The notes under the pieces: generated by a model | The model's input: the letters and a program-made list of their open reading frames with translations, nothing else | What the model was told of the DNA's origin: nothing | The model's database searches: none | Program-made: the position numbers and the translations under genes | In this document: positions 1 through 5,950 of the stretch, piece after piece | How positions within the stretch are numbered: the stretch's first letter is position 1 | How the letters are laid out: every line of letters begins with the position of its first letter | Assembly: GCA_021828085.1 (NCBI GenBank) | Contig: JAKATE010000084.1 | Coordinates: forward strand, 1-8,252 | DNA from: Thermoplasmata archaeon | GTDB taxonomy: Archaea; Thermoplasmatota; Thermoplasmata; Lutacidiplasmatales; UBA184 | Direction: 5' to 3' | Length of the DNA stretch: 8,252 nucleotides

Positions 1-1
1 C

Positions 2-1390
2 ACGGCGGTGGGAGCGGGGTCGTCGGCGACGTACGCCTACACCGGACTCCCCGCGGGTTGCTCCGGCACCACCCCGACCATCACCTGCACGCCTACCGCG
101 GCAGGGGTGTCCTCGGTGACGGTGACGGTGACCTCGGGTGGAAGTTCGGCCACCTCCTCAGCGGTTCCGCTGACGGTCGCGGCGCTGCCGAGCGCCACGA
201 TCGGGTTCACGGGCTACCCGAAGATGAACGGGTTCCCGCTGACCATCTGGGCGAACGTGACCGGCGGAACGGGCCCGTACACCTACACCTACACGAAGCT
301 CCCGTCGGGATGCACCTCGGCGGACACCGCTCAACTCGTCTGCACGCCCGCCGCCGGAGGACCCACGGTGGTGAACGTGACCATCACGGACACCTACGGG
401 TTCTCCGCCAAGGCGTCCACGACGGTGAACATCCACAGCACGTCGGTCACCATCACGTCGCAGCCGAGCGGGATCTACGAGTACAGCGGTGTGATCAACA
501 TGCCGCTCTCGTGGAACACCACGGTCACGACGCCGTCGGACCTCAGCATCCTGACGGAAGTGATCACTCTCTGCACCGCCTTCGCGAGCGGTGCCCCGCT
601 CTGCTACCAGGCGACGGGGACGCCGAACCTGGTGTACAGCCCGCCGGCGGCCACCGAGAGCACGACCTTCACGGCGGCATCGGACCTGGCGCTCCCGCAG
701 CAGAGCCTCCAGCTCCCCTACGGTGTCTTCACGCTGACCATCACGGCGTACAACGCGTCGACGGGGCTGACCATCGCCTCGGCGAGCGTGACCGTGGTGC
801 ACAGCGAGGCGCCGACGGTGGGCCCGGCGAACGGGGCCGTTCTGACGGCAGGGAACGTGACGCTCTCGTACAGCTACGTCCGACCCTTCGTGTCGGCCGC
901 GACGCTCGACCTGTTCCGCGTGGGAACGGCGAAGGCGATCTTCACCGAGTCGATCGTGTCCCCGACGGGATACGGGACGGGCTCGGTGGCGGTGCCTCTC
1001 GCCCCGGGCAGCTACGTGCTCAACGTCAGCACGCTCTCGAGCGCCACGGGGACCTACGAGAACGTGAGCAGCGCGTTCACGGTGATCGCCAGCGCCTCGG
1101 GAGGCACGGTCTACTTCAACAAGACGGACACCGTCAATAACTTCAACAACGCGACGCTCTCGGTGGGCGGGCTCCAACCCCGCGTGCTGGGTGCGATCCT
1201 CATCGTGGTGGGCATCATCGTCGGGCTGATCGTCGGCCTGGCGGTGGCGATGCTGACCCGTCCGAAGTCCGGCGCTGCCGCGCCCCAGGCCTGGCAGCAG
1301 ACCTCGGGCGGCTCCGGCCAGACCTCCACCCCGGCGGGGGAGCAGGCTTCTACGGAGGAGCCTCCGAAGACCGACCAGGGCTCGTCGTAG
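2..1390 (+). CDS. Large cell-surface protein, C-terminal part (Ig-like repeats, C-terminal membrane anchor); 5' end outside window
   Basis: The reading frame is open to the left edge, so this is the C-terminal part of a longer protein. A GTG at 8 is in frame, but nothing marks it as a real start, and the sequence begins inside a repeat. Residue numbers below count from that GTG. Two Ig-like/PKD-like repeats lie near residues 9-57 and 92-142, sharing a Leu-Pro-x-Gly-Cys ... Cys-Thr-Pro core. More beta-rich, Ser/Thr-rich sequence follows. Close cysteine pairs (18/27, 102/112, 189/199) suggest disulfides outside the cell. At least nine N-x-S/T sequons are present (for example N83, N123, N283, N381). 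One hydrophobic helix at 393-416 precedes Arg/Lys and a roughly 44-residue polar tail, so the bulk should be extracellular with the C-terminus inside. Composition resembles archaeal surface-layer or adhesin-like proteins; no enzymatic motif is visible and the ligand is unknown. Confidence 0.85.
   Translation, partial: TAVGAGSSATYAYTGLPAGCSGTTPTITCTPTAAGVSSVTVTVTSGGSSATSSAVPLTVAALPSATIGFTGYPKMNGFPLTIWANVTGGTGPYTYTYTKLPSGCTSADTAQLVCTPAAGGPTVVNVTITDTYGFSAKASTTVNIHSTSVTITSQPSGIYEYSGVINMPLSWNTTVTTPSDLSILTEVITLCTAFASGAPLCYQATGTPNLVYSPPAATESTTFTAASDLALPQQSLQLPYGVFTLTITAYNASTGLTIASASVTVVHSEAPTVGPANGAVLTAGNVTLSYSYVRPFVSAATLDLFRVGTAKAIFTESIVSPTGYGTGSVAVPLAPGSYVLNVSTLSSATGTYENVSSAFTVIASASGGTVYFNKTDTVNNFNNATLSVGGLQPRVLGAILIVVGIIVGLIVGLAVAMLTRPKSGAAAPQAWQQTSGGSGQTSTPAGEQASTEEPPKTDQGSS
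32..178 (+). repeat. Ig-like protein repeat, copy 1
   Basis: Encodes a Tyr-rich strand, Leu-Pro-Ala-Gly-Cys, eight residues, then Cys-Thr-Pro and an alternating Val/Thr strand. It matches copy 2 at 281-433 in motif order but not closely in bases, so it is an old duplication. The gene is cut at the left edge, so further copies may lie upstream. Confidence 0.65.
281..433 (+). repeat. Ig-like protein repeat, copy 2
   Basis: Same order as copy 1: repeated Tyr-Thr, Leu-Pro-Ser-Gly-Cys, nine residues, Cys-Thr-Pro, then a Val/Thr-rich strand ending in Thr-Asp-x-x-Gly, the usual end of PKD and bacterial Ig-like folds. The two cysteines probably form a short disulfide loop. Confidence 0.65.
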
Positions 1391-1401
1391 GCCAGAGCCA
1401 C

Positions 1402-1446
1402 GGGGGTCCCCTCGGGGGCCCCCAACCCTTTCCTTTCTCTTCCTTC
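1402..1446 (+). terminator. Hairpin plus pyrimidine tract after the surface-protein gene
   Basis: Twelve bases after the TAG stop there is an inverted repeat: GGGGGTCCCC (1402-1411), a two-base spacer, and GGGGGCCCCC (1414-1423), ten pairs with one G-T. A C/T-rich tract runs to about 1446 and contains TTT CC TTT CTCTT. Archaeal termination depends mainly on T-rich tracts, so the pyrimidine run may matter more than the hairpin. The site lies between convergent genes. Confidence 0.6.
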
Positions 1447-1464
1447 AGCAATCCTCAGAGTCCG

Positions 1465-1484
1465 GGGCGGCACGCTGGCCGCCC
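1465..1484. other. Perfect 7-bp inverted repeat between convergent genes
   Basis: GGGCGGC (1465-1471), six-base loop, GCCGCCC (1478-1484). It lies 56 bases beyond the stop of the SHMT-like gene on the minus strand. No T tract follows on either strand, so it may help end or protect the minus-strand transcript, but termination is not shown. The remaining bases to 1539 hold nothing I recognise. Confidence 0.35.
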
Positions 1485-1539
1485 AAGGGGTCTTCCAAGG
1501 GCCGCGGGAGAGGCGCGTTCCTTCCGGGCCTGGACGGGC

Positions 1540-2769
1540 CTACCGGCGGAACCGGTGGCGGAGCGCGTGCACTTCCTTCCGGACCGTGCGGTCGCCGTGG
1601 AGCGATCGGGTCATGAGCGAGGCGACCAGCGACATCTCCTTCTCCTGGAAGCCGAGACGCGTCAGCTCGGCGGCCCCCACCCGGCCCACCAGGTCGAGGA
1701 GAAGGTCATCGCGCTCGAGGCGGCGGGCGAGACCGGCGGGACCCACGCCCAACCGGGCCTTCAGGGCGCCCCCATCGAAGAAAGCCTGGTGCGAGCGGGT
1801 GTAGCCCTCCTCCCGTCCGATCATGGGGAACCCTTCCCCGTCCAGGGCCCGGGCGAGTGCACGGGTGTTCAGGATGACCTGCCGGGCGTACGCGGGTCCC
1901 TCGCGCTCCATCTCGAGGAGGGCCTGGGCCAGCGCCGCGATCCGGTTGAGGTGCGTGTTGTCGACGATCCGCCAGATGAGCGCCTGGTCGATCTGCTCGA
2001 AGAGGTCCCGGCGTCGGGTGGCCAGAAGGCCCCCCTGGGGTCCGAAGAAGCTCTTGTGAGTGCTCCCGAAGACCACGTCCACCCCCTCGTCGAGGGGGCG
2101 TTGGAACTCCCCGCCCATGATCAGCCCGAGGACGTGGGAGGCGTCGTAGAGCACCAGGGCATCGACCTCGTGGGCCGCCTCCACCACGGGGGTGAGCGGG
2201 TAGGGGAGCAGGAAGAAGCTCTGCCCGAGCACCACGGCCTTCGGGCGATCCCTTCGGATGAGGGGGACCACCTCCTCGGGATCCAGCCGGTGCATCGGTC
2301 CCTGGAGAGGGAGCGGGAGGACCCGGTGGCCGAGCACGGCCGGGAGGAAGCCGGGGGCGTACCCATCGTAGCCTCCATCGGCGGGCTGGATGGCCATGTA
2401 GGTGGAGCCCGGGGGGAGGAGCGGAGCGAGGACGCTCATCGCGGCGATGTGCCCGGAGAGCGGGCGGACGCTGGCGTGCGTCCCGTGCAGCAGCTCCGCC
2501 GCCTTACGGCTCGCCAAGGCCTCGATCTCGTCGGAGTAGCGGGTCCCCGCGTAGCCGTTGTCCACGGGCTCCCCGTGGGCGCTCTCGTGGAGCGGGAGGG
2601 TGTAGCGGCGGGCCAGGTCCGTGCCCAGGTAGCGGAGGACGCGGGGGGAGGCGAAGTTCTCGGAGGGGAGGAGATTGAGCGCGTCCCTCGCCCGCCAGCG
2701 CTCGTGCCGGAGGACCAGCTGGCGGAGGCGCTCCTCCTCGTCCACGGGGCCCAGCTCCCGGTCCCCCAC
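1540..2769 (-). CDS. Serine hydroxymethyltransferase-like PLP enzyme (divergent, glyA-like)
   Basis: A 409-residue fold-type I PLP enzyme related to serine hydroxymethyltransferase, which interconverts serine and glycine using a folate or methanopterin one-carbon carrier. Family signatures: an N-terminal Leu-Leu-Pro-Ser-Glu-Asn (33-38), Asp209 and His212 in YDASHVLG (cofactor ring contacts), Lys239 in GSTHKSFFGPQGG (Schiff base), and Arg363 in the RVG...TRLGF segment (carboxylate binding). Length is normal. The loop that usually reads EGYPGKRYY is NGYAGTRY (71-78), so the position of the catalytic/carrier-binding Glu appears to be Asn and the second Tyr appears to be Ser. The ring-stacking His also appears replaced by Tyr (GGYDGY, 132-137). 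It could therefore be an aldolase-type or carrier-independent relative, and I give no symbol. The start is a GTG with GGGAG five bases upstream, 20 bases after the csl4 stop, so the two genes are probably co-transcribed. Confidence 0.85.
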   Translation of the reverse strand: MGDRELGPVDEEERLRQLVLRHERWRARDALNLLPSENFASPRVLRYLGTDLARRYTLPLHESAHGEPVDNGYAGTRYSDEIEALASRKAAELLHGTHASVRPLSGHIAAMSVLAPLLPPGSTYMAIQPADGGYDGYAPGFLPAVLGHRVLPLPLQGPMHRLDPEEVVPLIRRDRPKAVVLGQSFFLLPYPLTPVVEAAHEVDALVLYDASHVLGLIMGGEFQRPLDEGVDVVFGSTHKSFFGPQGGLLATRRRDLFEQIDQALIWRIVDNTHLNRIAALAQALLEMEREGPAYARQVILNTRALARALDGEGFPMIGREEGYTRSHQAFFDGGALKARLGVGPAGLARRLERDDLLLDLVGRVGAAELTRLGFQEKEMSLVASLMTRSLHGDRTVRKEVHALRHRFRR

Positions 2770-2789
2770 GGAGGCTCCCGTGACGGGGC

Positions 2790-3407
2790 TCAGCCCTGCG
2801 CCGGTTCGGCCGGGGATCCGTCGAGGGAGGCCTCCCCGGGCGGGGCCAGCCGGATCGAGCCGTAGTCGGAAGAGAGCTTGCGGTGCTCGATCCGTCCGCA
2901 GCGCGGGCAGTGGAGCTCATCCCCCTTGCGGACGAGCGGGGAGCGGCAATCGCCGCAGCGGGCCGCCACGACGCCCAGGGCCTCGCCCTGCGTGGTGAGC
3001 TTCACCACGGGGTAGCCCTGGAGGACCTGCGCCTTGAGGATGTCGCCGACGGAGAACTCGCGGCCGAGCTCCTCGACGTAGCTCTCCTTGGCCTTCGAGA
3101 TGTGCACCGTCCCCTCCGGGGTCCCGGGGACGATGCGCTTGTTGGCGGCGCTCCGGAGGACGTTGGTCACGAGCATGGAGCTCTTGATCTCCTCCACGCG
3201 GGCGTAGACCACCTCCCCTTCGACGAGCTGGGGGACCGCGTGGAGGGCGTCCACCGTCACCGTCCGGCTCTTCGAATCGACGCGCTTTTGCCCCAGGAGG
3301 GCGGCGAACACCTGGCCGTTGTACTCATAGGTCCCGTGGCCCGGGACGAACTCCTCGGCGGTCCCGAGAAGGTCCCCGGGCAGGACCAGATTCGACTCCT
3401 CTGTCAT
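2790..3407 (-). CDS. csl4: Exosome complex RNA-binding subunit Csl4
   Basis: A 205-residue match to archaeal Csl4, one of the two alternative cap subunits (with Rrp4) on the Rrp41/Rrp42 ring of the RNA exosome, which degrades and tails RNA 3' to 5' in the cytoplasm. The N-terminal domain (about 7-40) carries the family signature V-L-P-G-D then GTYEYNGQVFA. An S1 RNA-binding domain spans about 62-140. A C-terminal zinc ribbon has Cys151-x2-Cys154 and Cys167-x2-Cys170; in Csl4 this region recruits partners such as the archaeal DnaG. A short acidic/Pro tail follows. ATG start with GGTG four to five bases upstream. The SHMT-like gene follows after 20 bases. A 182-base gap separates csl4 from the upstream tRNA and contains a candidate promoter and hairpins. 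Identification is firm; all four zinc ligands are intact. Confidence 0.95.
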   Translation of the reverse strand: MTEESNLVLPGDLLGTAEEFVPGHGTYEYNGQVFAALLGQKRVDSKSRTVTVDALHAVPQLVEGEVVYARVEEIKSSMLVTNVLRSAANKRIVPGTPEGTVHISKAKESYVEELGREFSVGDILKAQVLQGYPVVKLTTQGEALGVVAARCGDCRSPLVRKGDELHCPRCGRIEHRKLSSDYGSIRLAPPGEASLDGSPAEPAQG

Positions 3408-3442
3408 TCCCCACCATGCTCGGTCCGCCCCGATCCAAGGCT

Positions 3443-3479
3443 CCCGGGGATCTGCGCACCCCGGGGGTTCGTTCCCCGG
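3443..3479 (-). promoter_or_regulatory. Overlapping alternative hairpins in the csl4 leader
   Basis: Three GC blocks can form two mutually exclusive stems: CCCGGGG (3443-3449) with CCCCGGG (3459-3465), or CCGGGG (3461-3466) with CCCCGG (3474-3479). They would lie in the csl4 5' leader if transcription starts from the promoter candidate at 3541-3555. No known riboswitch is recognised. GC-rich sequence forms such pairs fairly often by chance. Confidence 0.3.
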
Positions 3480-3540
3480 TCCGTCCCCCCTCGAAGGCTT
3501 TCTCTGGGCTCGCCGTTCGGCGCGGTCGAACCGGGCTCGC

Positions 3541-3555
3541 TTCTTAAGTGTTTAC
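3541..3555 (-). promoter_or_regulatory. Candidate TATA promoter for csl4 and the SHMT-like gene
   Basis: The minus strand reads GTAAACACTTAAGAA, the only AT-rich patch in a very GC-rich gap and similar to the CTTAAG core before the PRC-barrel gene. A start about 25 bases downstream would give a leader of roughly 110 bases, long for archaea, so this is tentative. Confidence 0.4.
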
Positions 3556-3589
3556 GACGCGGCGCCGAAGGGGGGACCGACCGGAACGG

Positions 3590-3704
3590 TGCGGGGAGCC
3601 GGATTTGAACCGACGAACGCCTGAGCGCCGGGATCCCTTCGGCGAGAGGCTCCGCCCCTAGCCCTTTAAGTCCCGTGCCGTTGGCCGGGCTTGGCTATCC
3701 CCGC
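3590..3704 (-). tRNA. tRNA-Leu(UAA), intron-containing
   Basis: Mature exons fold as a class II tRNA. The acceptor stem is GCGGGGA with TCCCCGC and the discriminator is A at 3590, as expected for archaeal tRNA-Leu. The D stem is GCC/GGC, the anticodon stem CGGGA/TCCCG with loop CTTAAAA after splicing (anticodon TAA, codon UUA), there is a 14-base variable arm with a GCGC/GCGT stem, and the T arm is GTCGG-TTCAAAT-CCGGC. The 115-base gene is 85 bases after removal of a 30-base intron. CCA is not encoded (the next bases are CCG), so it must be added enzymatically. The gene begins 17 bases after the PRC-barrel stop. No AT-rich box lies 25-30 bases upstream, so it is probably processed from the PRC-barrel transcript. 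No T tract follows the 3' end. Confidence 0.93.
3635..3664 (-). other. tRNA-Leu intron at canonical position 37/38
   Basis: This 30-base insert lies between A37 and A38. It fits a bulge-helix-bulge splice motif. CUUA (32-35) faces GAAG near the intron's 3' end (three pairs plus an A-G mismatch). Three-base bulges AAG and GGA flank it, cut as AA|G and GG|A, and an inner GGC/GCC stem closes the intron. The archaeal tRNA-splicing endonuclease recognises this geometry. Confidence 0.85.
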
Positions 3705-3721
3705 AGGGGGGTCTGGTGGCT

Positions 3722-4036
3722 TCAGCCCGCGCGCGGAGAGCGCGCTTCGGGCTCGGGTGCCGCCTCCGCGCCGCGGGACGGCGGGGGGGCCTTCTTCACG
3801 GTGATCCTCTTGGGGAAGTATTTCAGGAGGATCACGTCCGAGACGGCCGAGACCCAGCGGAAGGGGACGTTCACGCTCCGCTCCCCTTCCACGAGGAGCC
3901 CGTTCGGCTCGGCGATGTAGAGCCCGTCGATGCGCGCTCCCTCCACATCTAAGACGACGTTGGTGACGCGTCCCAAGAGCCGGCCTTCCTGCGTGTAGAC
4001 GTCCCGATCGATGAGCTGGGTCATCTCGACCAGCAT
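3722..4036 (-). CDS. Single-domain PRC-barrel protein
   Basis: A 104-residue cytoplasmic protein whose first 80 or so residues form one PRC-barrel: a strand at D-x-x-V-Y-T-Q-E-G-R-L-L-G-R-V, a V-V-L-D-V-E-G turn, I-D-G-L-Y-I-A, then V-P-F-R-W-V-S-A-V-S-D-V-I-L-L. The last 25 residues are a charged, Pro/Ala-rich tail. This small-barrel family is abundant in archaea. In haloarchaea, related PRC-barrel proteins (CdpB1 and CdpB2) act in cell division beside SepF, while others are linked to RNA processing, so the role here is open. ATG at 4036 has GAGG ten bases upstream; a second in-frame ATG lies four codons on. The gene follows the ligase by 33 bases, with a promoter candidate overlapping the ligase stop, and precedes the tRNA by 17 bases. 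Confidence 0.88.
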   Translation of the reverse strand: MLVEMTQLIDRDVYTQEGRLLGRVTNVVLDVEGARIDGLYIAEPNGLLVEGERSVNVPFRWVSAVSDVILLKYFPKRITVKKAPPPSRGAEAAPEPEARSPRAG

Positions 4037-4066
4037 GCGGTTCCTCGCTGGAGAGGACCTTGGGCG

Positions 4067-4083
4067 AGCTTAAGGACTTTCCG
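4067..4083 (-). promoter_or_regulatory. Candidate TATA promoter for the PRC-barrel gene and tRNA-Leu
   Basis: The minus strand reads GCGGAAAGTCCTTAAGC, a purine-rich BRE-like stretch then CTTAAG centred about 36 bases before the ATG, giving a leader near 10 bases. It overlaps the ligase stop codon (4070-4072), so it would allow expression independent of the ligase. Confidence 0.45.
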
Positions 4084-5950
4084 CTCCAGCTTCGCCCGTC
4101 CCCCTCCGCTCCCGGGGGTGCCGAGGAGCGGGGCGTCCGGGGTCGGTTCCGGCCTCCGGCCCCTCCATCCGACGGACCTGGGTCTGGTAGAGCCGAAGGA
4201 GCTCCCTCACCGTGGTGGCCTCCTCGGGTCCTTTGTCCTCCCGGAGGCGGCCGGTGAACCGGGGAAAGCGCAGGGCGAACCCGTACCCCGGCCGGACCAG
4301 GCCGTCCCCAGCGCGGTGGATCGGGGAGAGGGTGAGCTCGGCCCCCCTCACCTCGAGAACGAGCCGGGGCTCCAGCCAGACGTCCGGCTCGAGCGTGCTC
4401 ACCACGGAGGGATCGGGCCCCTTGCGCTCATCCCCGGCCAGGCGACGCGTGAGGTCCTCCAGGGTCGCGTCGTCGAACCCCGTCCCCAGCTTGCAGAGGG
4501 TGGGGAAGCGCCCCGTCCCAGGGTCGTACGCCGCCAGAAGGAGCGCCCCGTAGCGCCCCGCCCTCCGGCCCCGCCCTCGGTACGCCCCGACGACCACCCC
4601 GTCGATGGTGTCGGCGAGCTCGTGGGTGTACTCGCGCTTGTATTTGATCCACCAAAAGCCGCGGGTCCCGGCCCGGTAGGAGGAGCCCTCCGCGAGGGAC
4701 TTGGCCATGACCCCCTCGCAGCCGTCCGCGAGCGCCTGCTGGAAGAACCGTTCGGAGGAGGAAAGGTCGTGGACCAGCTCGCGCGTCGCGAGCCCGATCC
4801 TCTCGCTGGGTCGGAGGAGCCTCTCCAGGCGGGCCCGCCGCTCGGGGTAGGGTTGGGCCAGGGTGGGGCCCTCGGACGAGAGGAGGAGGTCGAAGAGCAG
4901 CAGGCGGACCGGCACCTCCTCCTGCATCCGCTCGAGCTCGTACTTGCGTCCCCGGCGCCGGGAGATCTCCTGGAAGGGCCGAAGCTCCCCCGTCACCGGG
5001 TCGATGGGGACGCACTCCCCCTCCACGATGGCCGGTCCCCCCCCGAGCGCGTCGGGGAGGGCCGCCAGGATCTCCGGGAATTGCGAGGAGACGTCCTCGA
5101 GGCGTCGGGAGAAGAGCCGGACCGTCCCCGCCTGGGTCCCTCGGGTGGAGGGGACGTGCGCCTGGAGGCGCAGGCCATCGTACTTGTATTCCAGAGCGCA
5201 CGAGCCGTCCATCCTCTCGAGCACCTCTTCGAGCGAGGCCTCGCGCTCGGCGAGCATGGGGCGGATCGGCTTACCGACCTGCGCGGTGATCCCGCGCAGG
5301 CCCTCCACCCCGTGTTCGGCCATGCGCCCGGCGATCTCACCGAGGTCGGAGGAGACGTTGAAGGCCGCCTCGGCCTCCGCGCGGGCCTCCTTGAAGCCGG
5401 TCTCGCCGCGGAAGGCGTCGGCCAGGGCGTCCAGGAGGGTCATCTCCTTCACCCCCAGCCGGAGCTTCCCCAGGACGAGACGGACGAGGTACTTCGCCTC
5501 GATGGGAGTCCCCGCGTCAAGGAGCTCGCGCAGGCGGCGGACCTTCTCTTCCTGCGAGCCCTCCCCGGTGGAGCTGGCGATCGCCTGGAGCGCGTCATAG
5601 ACCCCTGTGACCGAGAGTTCCCCGGTCCCTTGCCCGGGCGGCCCGGTGCGCTGGCGGAGGAGGGACTCGGCTGTGTCCCCGAGGTCGCCGGAGGAACGGA
5701 CGAGCTCGGCGATGTCCTCTTCTGGTCTTCCCACCGCCAGGGCGAGCGCCTTCCGCGCCAGGGAGTCGGCCATCCCCAGTTCGACCCCCTCGTATTCGGG
5801 TCGGAGCTGCCCCTGGAGGAGGTAGAGGATGAGGGGAAGCTCCGGGACCGGGACGCGGCGGAAGGCCTCGGAGAGCGTCTGGCGGAGCTCCAGACGCTTC
5901 GAGGTCGCCTCGAGCCCGGTGAAGATCTCCGCGAGCTCACGGAACAGCAT
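4070..5950 (-). CDS. lig: ATP-dependent DNA ligase (archaeal type)
   Basis: Seals nicks in duplex DNA in replication and repair through a ligase-AMP intermediate. From Met at 5950 the protein is 626 residues. An N-terminal DNA-binding domain (about 1-215) is followed by the adenylation domain with Lys256 in EYKYDGLR (motif I), RLFSRRLEDVS (279-289, motif III), VEGECVPID (309-317, IIIa), EGVMAKS (412-418, IV) and WIKYKREY (434-441, V). The OB domain ends with the FPRF...R.DK.PEEATT segment (562-580, motif VI region). All core residues are intact. The frame extends 34 codons upstream, but that part reads as Arg/Ser-rich antisense-like sequence inside the epimerase gene, whereas MLFRELAEIF is the normal family start and has GGGTG nine bases upstream. 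The start overlaps the epimerase 3' end by 14 bases, so translation is probably coupled. The protein is longer than typical archaeal ligases of about 560-600 residues, partly through a polar Gly/Pro/Arg tail of about 30 residues. Confidence 0.96.
   Translation of the reverse strand: MLFRELAEIFTGLEATSKRLELRQTLSEAFRRVPVPELPLILYLLQGQLRPEYEGVELGMADSLARKALALAVGRPEEDIAELVRSSGDLGDTAESLLRQRTGPPGQGTGELSVTGVYDALQAIASSTGEGSQEEKVRRLRELLDAGTPIEAKYLVRLVLGKLRLGVKEMTLLDALADAFRGETGFKEARAEAEAAFNVSSDLGEIAGRMAEHGVEGLRGITAQVGKPIRPMLAEREASLEEVLERMDGSCALEYKYDGLRLQAHVPSTRGTQAGTVRLFSRRLEDVSSQFPEILAALPDALGGGPAIVEGECVPIDPVTGELRPFQEISRRRGRKYELERMQEEVPVRLLLFDLLLSSEGPTLAQPYPERRARLERLLRPSERIGLATRELVHDLSSSERFFQQALADGCEGVMAKSLAEGSSYRAGTRGFWWIKYKREYTHELADTIDGVVVGAYRGRGRRAGRYGALLLAAYDPGTGRFPTLCKLGTGFDDATLEDLTRRLAGDERKGPDPSVVSTLEPDVWLEPRLVLEVRGAELTLSPIHRAGDGLVRPGYGFALRFPRFTGRLREDKGPEEATTVRELLRLYQTQVRRMEGPEAGTDPGRPAPRHPRERRGTGEAGAESP

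Noticed and set aside
158..1177. A 339-codon minus-strand frame and a 360-codon plus-strand frame (58-1140) inside the surface-protein gene
   Set aside because: Both are Arg/His/Gly/Asp-rich shadow translations; the chosen frame has repeats, sequons, a membrane helix and a terminator just after its stop.
1555..2865. A 436-codon open frame on the plus strand, opposite the SHMT-like gene
   Set aside because: Antisense to a protein with clear PLP-enzyme motifs; no domain or hydrophobic pattern of its own.
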